Source: Candidatus Accumulibacter proximus (GTDB lineage: Bacteria; Pseudomonadota; Gammaproteobacteria; Burkholderiales; Rhodocyclaceae). Taken from it: a stretch of DNA of 42,517 bases. The notes beneath the pieces are model-generated. The model did not search any database. It saw nothing but the letters and a program-made list of their open reading frames with translations, and was not told the DNA's origin. How positions within the stretch are numbered: position 1 is the first letter of the stretch; each line of letters begins with the position of its first letter. The stretch covers positions 1 through 42,517 of the forward strand of contig JADJMH010000030.1 in NCBI GenBank assembly GCA_016709675.1, written 5' to 3'. The position numbers were made by a program, and so were the translations under genes. Of the stretch, positions 26,484 through 34,615 are shown piece after piece.

Positions 26484-28327
26484 GCGAGCCCAGGTTCTCC
26501 ATCGGCATCGACCTCGGCACCACCCATTGCGCCCTCTCCTACGTCGATATCGGCGCCTGTGATGGCGAACAGGTCACGCAGCATGTCTTGCCGATCCCGC
26601 AATTGACTGCCCCCGGTTCGGTCGAGTCGATCGGCCTGCTGCCATCGTTCATCTACCTGCCGCATGAGAGCGAACTCGCCGCCGGCGACCTCAGCCTGCC
26701 GTGGACCGCCGAGCAGGACTACGCGGTCGGCGAAATGGCCCGCAGCCGCGGTGCGGCGACGCCGATCCGCCTGGTTTCGAGCGCCAAGAGCTGGCTCTGT
26801 CACGCCGGCGTCGACCGGCGTGCGGCGATCCTGCCCAACGACGCGCCGCCGGAAGTGGCCCGCCTGTCGCCGCTCGACGCTTCGCTGCGCTATCTCGCCC
26901 ATCTGCGCGCCGCCTGGGACCAGGCGCAACCGACCGCGCCCTTCGCCGAGCAGGAGATCGTCGTCACCATCCCCGCCTCCTTCGACCCGGCGGCGCGCGA
27001 ACTGACCGCCGAAGCGGCCCGTGCCGCCGGCTGCGAGCGCATGATCCTGCTCGAGGAGCCGCAGGCAGCGCTTTACAGCTGGATTCAGAAGAGCGCCGGC
27101 GGCTGGCGCAAGCAGGTACGACCCGGCGACATCATCCTGGTCGTCGATGTCGGCGGCGGCACCAGCGACTTCTCGCTGATCGCCGTGCTCGAACGCGCAG
27201 GCACGCTCGAACTGCACCGCGTCGCCGTCGGCGAGCACATCCTGCTCGGCGGTGACAACATGGACCTGGCGCTGGCCTATGCCGTCGCCGGCAAGCTGTC
27301 GGCGCAGGGCAGCAAGCTCGACGCCTGGCAACTGCGGGCGCTGACGCACGCCTGCCGATCGGCCAAGGAGACGCTGCTCAGCGATCCCGAAGTCAAGCAG
27401 GTGCCGCTGGTCATCGCCAGCCGCGGCGCCAAGCTGATCGGCGGCTCGATCCGCAGCGAGCTGACGCGCGACGAACTGGCCACCACCCTGCTCGAAGGCT
27501 TCTTCCCGGCGGCCGCCATCGCCGATCGTCCGCAGGGTCGCGGCCGCGCCGGCCTGACTCAGCTCGGCCTGCCCTACGCGCAGGATGCCGCCGTCACCCG
27601 CCACCTCGCCGCCTTCCTCGCCCGCCAGGTGGCAGCGACGGCCGATCTCGAAGGCTTCAGCGGCGAGTTGCCGGCCGACGCCAGCTTCCTGCATCCGACC
27701 GCCGTGCTGTTCAACGGCGGCGTCTTCAAGTCCGATCTGCTCGCCGAGCGCACGCTGTCGACAGTCAATTCCTGGCTCGCCGCCGAGTCGGCGCCGGCTG
27801 CCCGCCTGCTCGAAGGCGCCGACCTCGACCTCGCCGTCGCCCGCGGCGCCGCCTACTACGGCTATGTCCGCCGCGGCCAGGGCGTGCGCATCCGCGGCGG
27901 CACGGCACGCGCCTACTACGTCGCCGTCGAATCGGTGATGCCCGCCGTCCCCGGCATGCAGCCACCGGTGCAGGCGCTGTGCCTGGCGCCCTTCGGCATG
28001 GAGGAAGGCACCGAAGCCGCCCTGTCGGCGCTCGAATTCGGCCTGGTCGTCGGCGAGCAGGTCCGCTTCCGCTTCTTCGGCTCGTCGGTTCGCCGCCAGG
28101 ACGAGGTCGGCACCCTGCTCGAAGACTGGGAACCCGACGAACTGCAGGAACTCGACGAGATCCAGACGACGCTGCCGAGCGACGGCCGCGCCGCCGGCGA
28201 AGTGGTGCGCGTGCGCCTGCATGCGCGCGTCACCGAGGCCGGCACACTCGAACTCGAGGCGCTACCGCACGACGGACCGCAGCGCTGGAAAGTGGAATTC
28301 GACGTGCGCGCCGGCGCGAGCGACTGA
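26480..28327 (+). CDS. Hsp70-family protein (non-canonical DnaK-like)
   Basis: The 615-residue protein has the Hsp70 actin-type ATPase: phosphate-1 loop IGIDLGTTHCALS at the start, EIVVTIPASFDPAARELT, LLEEPQAALYSW, phosphate-2 loop VVDVGGGTSDFSL near residue 220, GGDNMDLALA, and the adenosine-side VLFNGGVFKSDLL. The C-terminal 180 residues do not look like the usual substrate-binding domain and lid, and the EEVD-like tail is absent. It is the second gene after DUF2760. In the arrangement I recall, a third gene encoding a longer Hsp70-like (DUF3731) protein often follows; here coding sequence stops and accessory DNA begins. Confidence 0.9.
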   Translation: MSEPRFSIGIDLGTTHCALSYVDIGACDGEQVTQHVLPIPQLTAPGSVESIGLLPSFIYLPHESELAAGDLSLPWTAEQDYAVGEMARSRGAATPIRLVSSAKSWLCHAGVDRRAAILPNDAPPEVARLSPLDASLRYLAHLRAAWDQAQPTAPFAEQEIVVTIPASFDPAARELTAEAARAAGCERMILLEEPQAALYSWIQKSAGGWRKQVRPGDIILVVDVGGGTSDFSLIAVLERAGTLELHRVAVGEHILLGGDNMDLALAYAVAGKLSAQGSKLDAWQLRALTHACRSAKETLLSDPEVKQVPLVIASRGAKLIGGSIRSELTRDELATTLLEGFFPAAAIADRPQGRGRAGLTQLGLPYAQDAAVTRHLAAFLARQVAATADLEGFSGELPADASFLHPTAVLFNGGVFKSDLLAERTLSTVNSWLAAESAPAARLLEGADLDLAVARGAAYYGYVRRGQGVRIRGGTARAYYVAVESVMPAVPGMQPPVQALCLAPFGMEEGTEAALSALEFGLVVGEQVRFRFFGSSVRRQDEVGTLLEDWEPDELQELDEIQTTLPSDGRAAGEVVRVRLHARVTEAGTLELEALPHDGPQRWKVEFDVRAGASD

Positions 28328-28337
28328 TTCCTGGATC

Positions 28338-28371
28338 GTGGTGCCGCGGCCCAGGTGGGCCGTGGCACCAC
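28338..28371 (+). terminator. Strong hairpin after the Hsp70 gene
   Basis: GTGGTGCCGCGGCCCA and TGGGCCGTGGCACCAC form a 16-bp stem with one G-T position and a two-base loop, starting ten bases after the Hsp70 stop. No T-run follows, so it is either a transcript-end stabiliser or the boundary structure of the accessory region rather than a classic intrinsic terminator. Confidence 0.5.
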
Positions 28372-28769
28372 GAGCATGTAGCGGGTGTACGACGTCCGGA
28401 GTGCTCGCCCGCCCGGATTGCGGGTTGAAGAAGCCAGCAACCGGTCGTCGGGGCAGCGCCGACGATCCCGGACGCCACCGTTCCGGCGGGCGAAACCGGG
28501 CTCATGAAGCTTGTCGTCAGGCGCCTTGGCAGCAGCAGGCGCTGGCGTCTTTCTCCCGGCGCAGGCGGTCTTCAGCTCGCCTCACAGGCGCAACGGCAGA
28601 AGGCAAACCGGGTGGCCGTTGACTGCGAAAAGGCCTGTCCCCTCTTCCTCGGACTATGGCAGTCCATGCGCACCGTGCCCAGCGAGCTTACCCGGGCGGG
28701 TTCCCCGGGGCATGGTATAGTTCCCATCGACCTCTGCCATATTGGGTATCCGCAACGGGCACCCAGCCC
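28372..28769. other. Junction between chromosome and accessory region
   Basis: Nearly 400 bases with no recognisable gene lie here. GC content falls sharply at about 28,780. An extended -10 promoter candidate (TGG followed by TATAGT at 28716-28721) faces the small genes downstream; it lacks a clear -35. No attI-like site or integron integrase gene is visible. Confidence 0.4.
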
Positions 28770-29063
28770 ATGTATACGCCTTTGAAAAAGACGCAATTGC
28801 CGAATCTTTTAGTTGACGCCGGGAATTTCTATCGTATTGTTCCAAATGGCTTTTTATCTGAATTCGATCAATGCCAAACGACTGGCGACGCAAAGCAAAC
28901 CGTCAATTGGGACGGCTATTCGTTAGCTTTCGGCGCGGCCGATGAGCGCTATTCGTTATACCTCATCAACACCACCATCTGCGGGTCACGCTATGAAGAT
29001 ACACCGATCGATCGCCGAGCCAATTCGCGAAGGTGCGAAGTGGGAAGAGCGATGGAACGCTGA
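28770..29063 (+). CDS. Small hypothetical protein
   Basis: The frame from the ATG at 28770 encodes about 97 residues with a plausible fold in the first 75 (LPNLLVDAGNFYRIVPNGFL, NWDGYSLAFGAADERYSLYLIN) and base composition noticeably lower in GC than the flanking chromosome. The last 25 residues are Arg-rich and overlap the next gene by about 70 bases, so the true product may be shorter or the two frames may be one broken gene. It is not recognised. The ribosome site is weak. Confidence 0.35.
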   Translation: MYTPLKKTQLPNLLVDAGNFYRIVPNGFLSEFDQCQTTGDAKQTVNWDGYSLAFGAADERYSLYLINTTICGSRYEDTPIDRRANSRRCEVGRAMER

Positions 29064-29358
29064 AGATGACGGCCTGATCGCGTGCTGGGAACGAGGGCGA
29101 GAGAAGCGCCTTGAGGACCCTGCGCTTGCAGCGCAGGCCGCTGATGGTTGGCTTGTGGTCCTACCCTGGAAAGGTGGCGTGGAAAAAGCGATAAAGAAGA
29201 AGCAAAAGTTCGGAACGCTCTACTACCTGGCCATGTGGCAGGGTCTTCGAGGCGAAGACCTCAACATCGACACAGCCGAAGAAATCGTCTTGAACTGCAC
29301 CGCTACTGGAATGGCCGTTGTCTTCACCGGTGATATGGCAAAGTACGCCGAAGCGTAG
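28993..29358 (+). CDS. Small hypothetical protein, possibly in the exonuclease cassette
   Basis: From the ATG at 28993 the protein has 121 residues; the frame can also start at 28942. It is soluble and helical (GAKWEERWNAEDDGLIACWERG) with a strand-rich middle (GWLVVLPWKGGVEKAI, KFGTLYYLAMWQGL) and an acidic C-terminal part. It ends 20 bases before the exonuclease-BRCT gene on the same strand, so the two may share a transcript or an integron cassette. No family was recognised. Confidence 0.5.
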   Translation: MKIHRSIAEPIREGAKWEERWNAEDDGLIACWERGREKRLEDPALAAQAADGWLVVLPWKGGVEKAIKKKQKFGTLYYLAMWQGLRGEDLNIDTAEEIVLNCTATGMAVVFTGDMAKYAEA

Positions 29359-29378
29359 GGACGCAGGGAGCCCGACCA

Positions 29379-30254
29379 ATGCAATTCGTAGCCATCGATG
29401 TTGAAACCGCCAATGCAGACATGGGCTCCATTTGCCAGATCGGTCTCGCCAGGTTTGTTGATGGTCAACTCGCGGAAGAGTGGTCAACGCTAGTCGACCC
29501 CGAAGACTACTTCGACGACGTGAATATCTCTATCCACGGAATTGAACCGCGAATGGTCAAAGGGCAGCCAAGGCTCCCCCAGATCGCCGATCGCCTTCGT
29601 TCAACGCTTGAAAGTACACTCAGCGTCTGCCACACCCACTTCGACCGGATCGCGCTTGGCCGAGCCTACGGCAAGTACAACCTGAGTCCCATAGCAACAA
29701 CTTGGCTGGACTCCGCTCGAGTGGTTCGCCGCACCTGGAAAGACCTCGCTTGGAAGGGCTACGGTCTTGCCAATGTGTGCAGCAGGATCGGATACGAGTT
29801 CCAGCACCACGATGCCCTCGAAGACGCAAAGGCCGCCGGCTTCGTCTTGCTTGCTGCCCTACGTGAGTCCCAGCAGGACCTCGATCAATGGCGCCGGAGG
29901 GTCAATCAGCCCATTGATCCCGAGCACTCTTCCTCAGGCGCCGCAGTTCAAAGAGACGGGAACCCTGAAGGTGATCTCTACGGCGAGATCCTCGTATTCA
30001 CGGGCGCACTTGAACTGCCGAGAAGCGAAGCTGCAGACCTAGCTGCGAGCGTTGGATGTCAGGTCGCAACTGGCGTGACGAAGAAGACGACGATACTAGT
30101 CGTTGGCGATCAGGACGTCACGAAGCTCGCGGGACACGAGAAGAGTTCAAAGCATCGAAAGGCCGAGCAATTCGCCGCTGAGGGTCACCGAATTCGAATC
30201 ATCCGTGAGTCTGACTTTAAGACTCTCGTACGAACCGCGCGCAATGAGGTCTAA
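29379..30254 (+). CDS. DEDDh exonuclease with C-terminal BRCT domain
   Basis: The 291-residue protein has a DnaQ-type exonuclease domain: Exo I FVAIDVETANA (Asp and Glu), NISIHGIEPRMV, Exo II CHTHFDRIALGRAY (Asp), and Exo III HHDALEDAKAAG (His and Asp). A linker of about 30 residues follows, then a BRCT domain (LYGEILVFTGALELPRSEAADLA and GVTKKTTILVVGDQD to GHRIRIIRESDF). Such proteins degrade DNA 3' to 5' and are thought to act in repair or defence, with BRCT mediating DNA-end or protein contacts. The stop codon lies inside GTCTAAC (30248-30254), which matches the RYYYAAC start of an integron attC site, consistent with a gene cassette. Confidence 0.87.
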   Translation: MQFVAIDVETANADMGSICQIGLARFVDGQLAEEWSTLVDPEDYFDDVNISIHGIEPRMVKGQPRLPQIADRLRSTLESTLSVCHTHFDRIALGRAYGKYNLSPIATTWLDSARVVRRTWKDLAWKGYGLANVCSRIGYEFQHHDALEDAKAAGFVLLAALRESQQDLDQWRRRVNQPIDPEHSSSGAAVQRDGNPEGDLYGEILVFTGALELPRSEAADLAASVGCQVATGVTKKTTILVVGDQDVTKLAGHEKSSKHRKAEQFAAEGHRIRIIRESDFKTLVRTARNEV

Positions 30255-30293
30255 CGAATAAGCATAGATCGTGCAACGAATAAGCATAGATCG
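30253..30293 (+). repeat. Two 19-bp direct repeats after the exonuclease gene
   Basis: The 19-base unit AACGAATAAGCATAGATCG occurs at 30253-30271 and again at 30275-30293, separated by TGC. The first copy begins inside the RYYYAAC match at the end of the exonuclease gene. A related string, GAATAAAGATCG, follows the attC site at 33691. The duplication probably records recombination or slippage at a damaged attC. Confidence 0.65.
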
Positions 30294-30326
30294 GAGAGAA
30301 AGACAAAGAGGAAGACAAAGGAAGAC

Positions 30327-30413
30327 AAAGGGGCCAGGGTCAATTAAGGCGAATTCCAGGCATTGCCATCCCAAGCCGTCCAGAGAAAAGCAAAAGGGGC
30401 CAGGGTCAATTAA
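30327..30413 (+). repeat. Two copies of the AAAGGGGCCAGGGTCAATTAA repeat
   Basis: The pattern AAAGGGGCCAGGGTCA followed by ATTAA occurs at 30327-30347 and 30393-30413 in the same direction. A third copy is at 33600 and a variant precedes the RAYT gene at 41059. Such strings accompany REP-associated tyrosine transposases, which supports their being the mobilised non-coding unit of that family. Confidence 0.7.
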
Positions 30414-30673
30414 TGGGGGAAAGCAGGGCCTCGCCACTCGGATGTCATCGCCGCGTGAGCCCGAGGATCCTTGCCCGGATGTCGTCATCCCAAGCCGCTC
30501 TCTTGCGCTTCATGCGTAGGCTACATTTGGTCTTGTCGGTCGTATCGAGACGGAGCAAGTTGAGCACGATCTTCTTCAGGAGGGAGCAGTTCTGTGGGGC
30601 GTTGTCCTTGCGCACGGTGCTGGCATCCTCGCCGAAGCTGACGTCGAGAACCCAGTGAAGCCGGTGGCAAGTC

Positions 30674-30739
30674 GGCCGGAGGAATTGCACCCCCGGCCTC
30701 TCACAGAACGGTGCGTGAACCTCTCGATTCACACCGCTC
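30674..30739 (-). ncRNA. Group II intron domains V and VI
   Basis: On the minus strand, 30739-30705 reads GAGCGGTGTG, a CGAGAG-type loop, and CACGCACCGTTCT, the roughly 34-base domain V hairpin. A few bases later, 30698-30674 forms the GGCCGGGGG/CCTCCGGCC hairpin with an unpaired A available as branch point, fitting domain VI. Both elements look intact, so self-splicing is plausible. Confidence 0.8.
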
Positions 30740-30742
30740 CCA

Positions 30743-31993
30743 TCAAGCAAACGCACCGACCATTCCTTTCTGCCAATGCACGAAGAGATACGGCTGCTTC
30801 TCGGAAAGCTGTTCGAGAAACCTGCTCGCCCGTATCTTGTGACCCTTCAGCCGTCTGTACTTCCTCATCGCCCAAGCCACCAACGTCTTGTTGAAGTGCC
30901 TGAAGACGGGATACATCGCCGACCGATAGAATCTGCCGTAATACGCGAGCCAACCCCTCAGGATTGGATTGTGCAGTCGGGAAATGTCGGCTAGGCTCAG
31001 CTCCGTCCGATTTCGGTAGCTCAGTTTGCGTGTCGTTGCCCGCATCGCCGTCAGCGCTTTGTTGCTGACCGCCGGGGTGAAGCTCACAAACATGCTGTTG
31101 CGCTTGCGGTTCTTCACCACCCTTGGCCGGAAGGTATATCCGAGGAAATCAAACTGCGTGACCGGATACCTCCCCTTGCGACTACCGTCTTTGCAGTACA
31201 CGATCTTGGTCTTGTCCGGATGCATCTGCAGGGCGCATTGCGCAAACCTTGCATCGAGCGCCGCCATCAGGGCCTGCGCCTCCTGCTCGGTCCGACAATG
31301 AACCAATCCATCATCCGCATACCGGCACCAGGGGTTGTCGGGATAGTGTTTCGTCATCCAGACGTCAAACGTGTAGTGGAGGAACAGGTTGGCCAACACC
31401 GGACTGACGACGCCGCCTTGCGGTGTCCCCCGGGTACGTTCTACCCGGGTTCCGTCCGCCAGTTGCAGCGGCGCCGTCAGCCAGCGCTTGATATAAAGCA
31501 TGGCCCATTCACACTCCACGTGCTTCTCGAGCGCCTTCTCCAGCAATGCATGGTCGATGTTGTCAAACAGGCCTTTGATATCAAACTCCAGAACCCAGGA
31601 ATACTTCCAGCATCGTTCCCGCGTTACCCCCACGGCGTCCAGCGCCGACCTTCCGGGCCGGTAACCGTAGGAATCCGGTAGAAACTTGGCTTCAATCCCG
31701 GGCTCTATCACCTGCTTGACAACCGTCTGCGCCACACGATCTGCCACCGTTGGAACACCCAATATGCGCTCCCCGCCATTCTTCTTGGGAATGGCAACCG
31801 CTTTGACCGGCGGCGGAAAGTAGCTTCCCGACGACATCCGGTTCCAGATCTTGTACAGGTTCCCCTTCAGATCCTTCTCGAAGTCGCCGATCGATTCCTT
31901 ATCCACCCCTGCCGATCCCGCATTGGCTTTGACCGCTTGATACGCTTCGTACACCAGCCATTTGTCAATGGCAAATGGTTTTGTTGCACTCAT
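30743..31993 (-). CDS. ltrA: Group II intron reverse transcriptase/maturase
   Basis: The 416-residue protein has RT blocks in order: PVKAVAIPKKNGGERILG, PDSYGYRPGRSALDAV, FDIKGLFDNIDH, GTPQGGVVSPVLANLFLHY, the active-site RYADDGLVHC, and a FDFLGYTFRP stretch, then the maturase domain (ILRGWLAYYGRFYRSAMYPVFRH). There is no HNH endonuclease domain. It is translated from within the intron, with GGAGGAAGCGG before the ATG. It splices the host intron RNA and copies it into new DNA sites. All catalytic residues are present and no frameshift is seen, so the protein should be functional. Confidence 0.93.
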   Translation of the reverse strand: MSATKPFAIDKWLVYEAYQAVKANAGSAGVDKESIGDFEKDLKGNLYKIWNRMSSGSYFPPPVKAVAIPKKNGGERILGVPTVADRVAQTVVKQVIEPGIEAKFLPDSYGYRPGRSALDAVGVTRERCWKYSWVLEFDIKGLFDNIDHALLEKALEKHVECEWAMLYIKRWLTAPLQLADGTRVERTRGTPQGGVVSPVLANLFLHYTFDVWMTKHYPDNPWCRYADDGLVHCRTEQEAQALMAALDARFAQCALQMHPDKTKIVYCKDGSRKGRYPVTQFDFLGYTFRPRVVKNRKRNSMFVSFTPAVSNKALTAMRATTRKLSYRNRTELSLADISRLHNPILRGWLAYYGRFYRSAMYPVFRHFNKTLVAWAMRKYRRLKGHKIRASRFLEQLSEKQPYLFVHWQKGMVGAFA

Positions 31994-33599
31994 CCGCTTC
32001 CTCCTGTTGCCAGTTGAACGCCAAATGCAACCGCTTGATCCGACCCCTTTGCTCCAGCCGCATTACCAGCCTTCATCGCTCGTACGGGTCGGTCCGTCCC
32101 AGTGCTCCGCATCGGTACTCTCGCCTCGTGGTTTCTGCCACTTGGGCTTCTCCCTTGACATCGGAACGACTGGTTCCCGCAGTTCCACACAGAAGCCTGG
32201 ATCAGCTTCACGCCTCCTATACGCCGGCCGCCGCTTGCCCAGTAATCAGGTGCCCGGCAAGCTTGTCCCAGAAGATGGAAACGCCCCTGGTTTTGACGAC
32301 AAGTCTCTGGATTACGACGCGTCAGCGAAGGTTCACTTTCGTTCGTCTCTCTGATCCTTACCTGCTCGAGGTACGTCCTCGACGCTTTGACCCCAACGCT
32401 CACCACCACGGCTCTTGACCGCAGCAGCTTGGGGTGGTTTGAGGCCCGCTCCTGAAAGCCGACCCCGAGGGACCTACCCTCATCTTCCGTGTAGCTTCTA
32501 CACAGTTCGTCAGTCCATTACGAACTTCCTTTCTGTGTGCCTGCGGCACACTCTCGATACCCCAATGCGCCCGAACTGCTGTCGCGAGGTGTTCGGCGGT
32601 CAACTCACGAGAACTGATGTAGTAGCGCCGCTCCAGGTCGGATTCCTTGTCACCCACCGTCCGGAGGGAGTCGACAAGACCGATTGCCTTGCACTTGGGC
32701 CAATCGGCCAGATTGACGACGCCTGCCGCCGGCAGCACCGAAGCGATCTGGCCGACGATTCGACCATGGGACGCGAGGACCTGCCGGTTCCGGTCAACCG
32801 CCTCCGATTGATACTGGTCGATGAATTCCGTCTTGATGGCTTCCAACAGGGTCGGTTGATTGTCTTTGACCGCCAACAGGTAGTCGCCACCCTGGTCCGT
32901 GATCTGACGGGCAAAACTCTTCTGGCACCCCATCGCATCGATGCTGACCAGCAAGCCATTAATATAAAGCGCTTTCAGGAGTTCCGGGATGGCGGTGATC
33001 TCATTGCTCTTGCTGGCAACCTTTTCCTGGCCGAGAACAACGCCCAGTTCCGTCGCGAAGGCGCTGACCATGTGGATCGCACTCTCGCCGCCACTGCCCG
33101 ACCCGCGCACCGTCTTGCCGTCGACCGCCACGACGCCTCTCAGGGCGCCCACCACTCCAGCCACCCAGCGCCGGAACGCTGCCTCAAATTGCTTCGGATC
33201 CAGGGCCTGGAAGATGCGCAGGAAGGTCTTTTCCGAGGGAACACCATTCCTGAGTACCAGAAATTCACGCAGCCACGCCTCCTTCGTGCGACCCCACTCC
33301 GCCATGTCTTCGATGGTGTCGCAGTCGGAGAGCACCGCGGAAATGGCGATCACAAGAATCTCCAGGAAATCATGCAGCGTCCCGTTACTCGGCTTCCGCG
33401 GATCGGTCACTTCACCCAAACAGCATACCAGGCTTGCCCCCGTCGTCTTGGTCATTCCTTACGCCCAAAAGACGAGAGTAGACCCGATTTCCTGCGGGTT
33501 CACAAGACCATGGCATAAGACCATGAATGTTAACGGTTTTCTCCTCCCCGGCTATGACGATGGAGATTATGCCGTCCGAGTGGCGAGGACAAAGAGGAC

Positions 33600-33620
33600 A
33601 AAGGGGCCAGGGTCAATTAA
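33600..33620 (+). repeat. REP-like AAAGGGGCCAGGGTCAATTAA repeat, third copy
   Basis: An identical 21-base copy of the motif found at 30327 and 30393 lies 11 bases outside the right end of the ISAs1-family element and three bases before the attC site. The purine-rich lead GACAAAGAGGACAAAGG also resembles the sequence preceding the left copies. Confidence 0.7.
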
Positions 33621-33622
33621 AG

Positions 33623-33691
33623 GCCCAACTTTTCATTCGACCCGGCCTGGCGCGATAAAGCCGCGCCAGCCGGTTAATTCAGACGTTAGAA
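33623..33691 (+). repeat. Integron attC recombination site
   Basis: The 69-base site starts with GCCCAAC (RYYYAAC consensus) and ends GTTAGAA after TTAATTCAGAC. Between them is an imperfect palindrome with CTGGCGCG/CGCGCCAG arms around ATAAAGC. This is the attC layout R''-L''-stem-L'-R'. A gene on the plus strand starts 14 bases later, as expected for a cassette. Two other sites in the window share the central stem sequence. Confidence 0.75.
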
Positions 33692-33704
33692 GAATAAAGA
33701 TCGC

Positions 33705-34067
33705 ATGGGAAGAGAGCTAGAAAGACTCAAAAACCGTCGGAAGGCGTCCGACAGGCTATCAGCCATTCTCAAGCAGCGTGAGCATGTGCTTGTGGTTCAT
33801 TATTCCTGTGAAAGCTTTTATGACCGAGCTGATGGACGAACACCACGGGTAACCTCGATTGCTGTACGCAACCTCGCCTCAGGACAAACACAATCATTTT
33901 CTATCCACAAGGTGGCTGAGCAACGGCACATCCCACTTGCAGATATCAAGGGGAGATACGATGAGCTAGAAAAAGCGATGCTCGACGAATTCTTTGATTT
34001 CGTGCGAACGCATCAGAATTTCGTCTGGATGCATTGGAACATGCGAGATATCAACTATGGGTTCCAA
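33705..34067 (+). pseudogene. Cassette gene of unknown function, truncated by an IS5 end
   Basis: The first 121 residues of an unknown soluble protein are present: LKNRRKASDRLSAILKQREHVLVVHYSCESFYDR, VTSIAVRNLASGQTQSFSIH, and a WMHWNMRDINYGFQ segment at the break. The IS5-type end begins directly after the CAA codon at 34065-34067, and four foreign codons then lead to a stop. It follows an attC site by 14 bases, so it is a cassette gene. The C-terminus is missing from the window, and no family name is recognised, though the WMHWNMRD block looks conserved. Confidence 0.7.
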
Positions 34068-34080
34068 GGGAAACGCTGAT

Positions 34081-34109
34081 TTAATCGCAACATATCCGTA
34101 TGGTATAAT
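34081..34109 (+). promoter_or_regulatory. Promoter of the IS5 transposase remnant
   Basis: A consensus -10 TATAAT (34104-34109) lies 17 bases after a weak -35 TTAATC (34081-34086), 31 bases before the transposase ATG. It could read outward into neighbouring DNA now that the transposase gene is truncated. Confidence 0.5.
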
Positions 34110-34140
34110 ACGGGCATTCCAGCACACGCCGGGTAGCGAG

Positions 34141-34328
34141 ATGAAGCAGATCAGTTTTTCCGAAGTGGAATTTGAAGGCAAGAAGCGGACGACGCGTCGA
34201 GAGGTGTTCCTTTCCGAAATGGAGAAGGTAACCCCGTGGGCGGAGGTACTTGAGGTGATCGGGCCGCACTACCCGAAGGGGAAGCGGGGTCGCCCGCCGG
34301 TGGGTCTGGAGCGGATGTTGCGGGTGAA
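34141..34328 (+). pseudogene. IS5-family transposase, N-terminal fragment
   Basis: About 62 residues of the transposase N-terminus are kept (MKQISFSEVEF, TRREVFLSEMEKVTPW, HYPKGKRGRPPVGLERMLRV). The DDE catalytic core is missing. After the IS3 boundary, the frame adds about 17 unrelated codons to a stop at 34378. Confidence 0.75.
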
Positions 34329-34615
34329 GTGGACCCCGAAGTCAAGACAAGAATCAAGCTTGTTTAAGCTGGGCACTTGACTTCAGTAGCAGCTGAACGG
34401 CGCTGCCCCGGTTTTGCCTTTGCTTTGGTTTGTGCTGTGGCTGTTGATCTTGCTTCTGCGGGGGGAGGAACCCCTGTGGAGCGTAGTGGAACAGGGGTTC
34501 CTCCCCCCGCGCCGCCGAATTTGTCCACGATCATCGCCCCGCCACCGATAGCGGTTTGATACACCACCTGGGGCGTCTGGTCGCCCAGCGACTGGTGCGG
34601 GCGCTCCCCGTTGTA

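Larger units (their letters stand above)
30666..32551 (-). mobile_element. Group II intron inserted in the ISAs1 transposase gene
   Basis: On the minus strand the intron begins GTGTGCCGC (GUGYG consensus) at 32551 and its 3' part carries domains V and VI followed by the 3' exon. The 5' leader of about 560 bases contains the AGGATCAGAGAGACGAACG-type text common in bacterial group II introns, then the reverse transcriptase gene. Boundaries were set from the exon reading frame. With these the last intron bases read GCC, not the usual AY, so the 3' end may be off by one or two bases. Confidence 0.8.
30445..33455 (-). pseudogene. ISAs1-family transposase, split by a group II intron
   Basis: The 5' exon (33455 to 32552) encodes the first 301 residues, with AVDGKTVRGS and LVSIDAMGCQK giving the first two catalytic Asp regions and ending RAHWGIE. 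The 3' exon (30665 to 30445) resumes with RLHWVLDVSFGEDASTVRK and ends at TGA. Joining them gives 1,125 bases, an exact multiple of three, and rebuilds the family hallmark W-G-I-E-N-R-L-H-W. The DDE glutamate is in the broken motif. Without splicing, translation adds an unrelated tail to a C-terminally truncated protein. If the intron splices, the transposase is full length at 374 residues, so this may be a conditionally active gene rather than a dead one. Confidence 0.85.
30429..33588 (-). mobile_element. ISAs1-family insertion sequence carrying a group II intron
   Basis: Ends are a 14-bp inverted repeat, CCTCGCCACTCGGA at 30429-30442 and its complement at 33575-33588. Between them lies an ISAs1-type transposase gene on the minus strand, interrupted by an intron of about 1,886 bases. 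No target-site duplication was recognised. REP-like repeats sit directly outside both ends, so the IS appears to have entered a pre-existing repeat cluster in the cassette array. Confidence 0.8.
34068..34328 (+). mobile_element. IS5-family insertion sequence, 5' remnant
   Basis: The remnant begins with GGGAAACGCTGATTTAATC, an IS5-type terminal repeat, and carries the first 60 or so codons of an IS5 transposase from the ATG at 34141 (KQISFSEVEFEGKKRTTRRE, GRPPVGLERMLRV). The similarity ends where TGGACCCCG of the IS3-type element begins at about 34329, so the IS3 element inserted into, or deleted into, the IS5 transposase gene. Confidence 0.75.

Noticed and set aside
26189..28222. A 677-codon open frame on the minus strand opposite Hsp70
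   Set aside because: It mirrors the codon structure of the GC-rich Hsp70 gene, has no family motifs, and is Gln/Arg/Ala-rich in the manner of antisense frames.
28372..28769. Integron attI site and integrase at the left border
   Set aside because: No tyrosine-recombinase motif was found on either strand and no GTTRRRY-type site precedes the first small gene.
28770..29358. Toxin-antitoxin pair made of the two small overlapping genes
   Set aside because: Neither protein shows a toxin or antitoxin fold or motif, and the overlap may reflect a frameshifted single gene.
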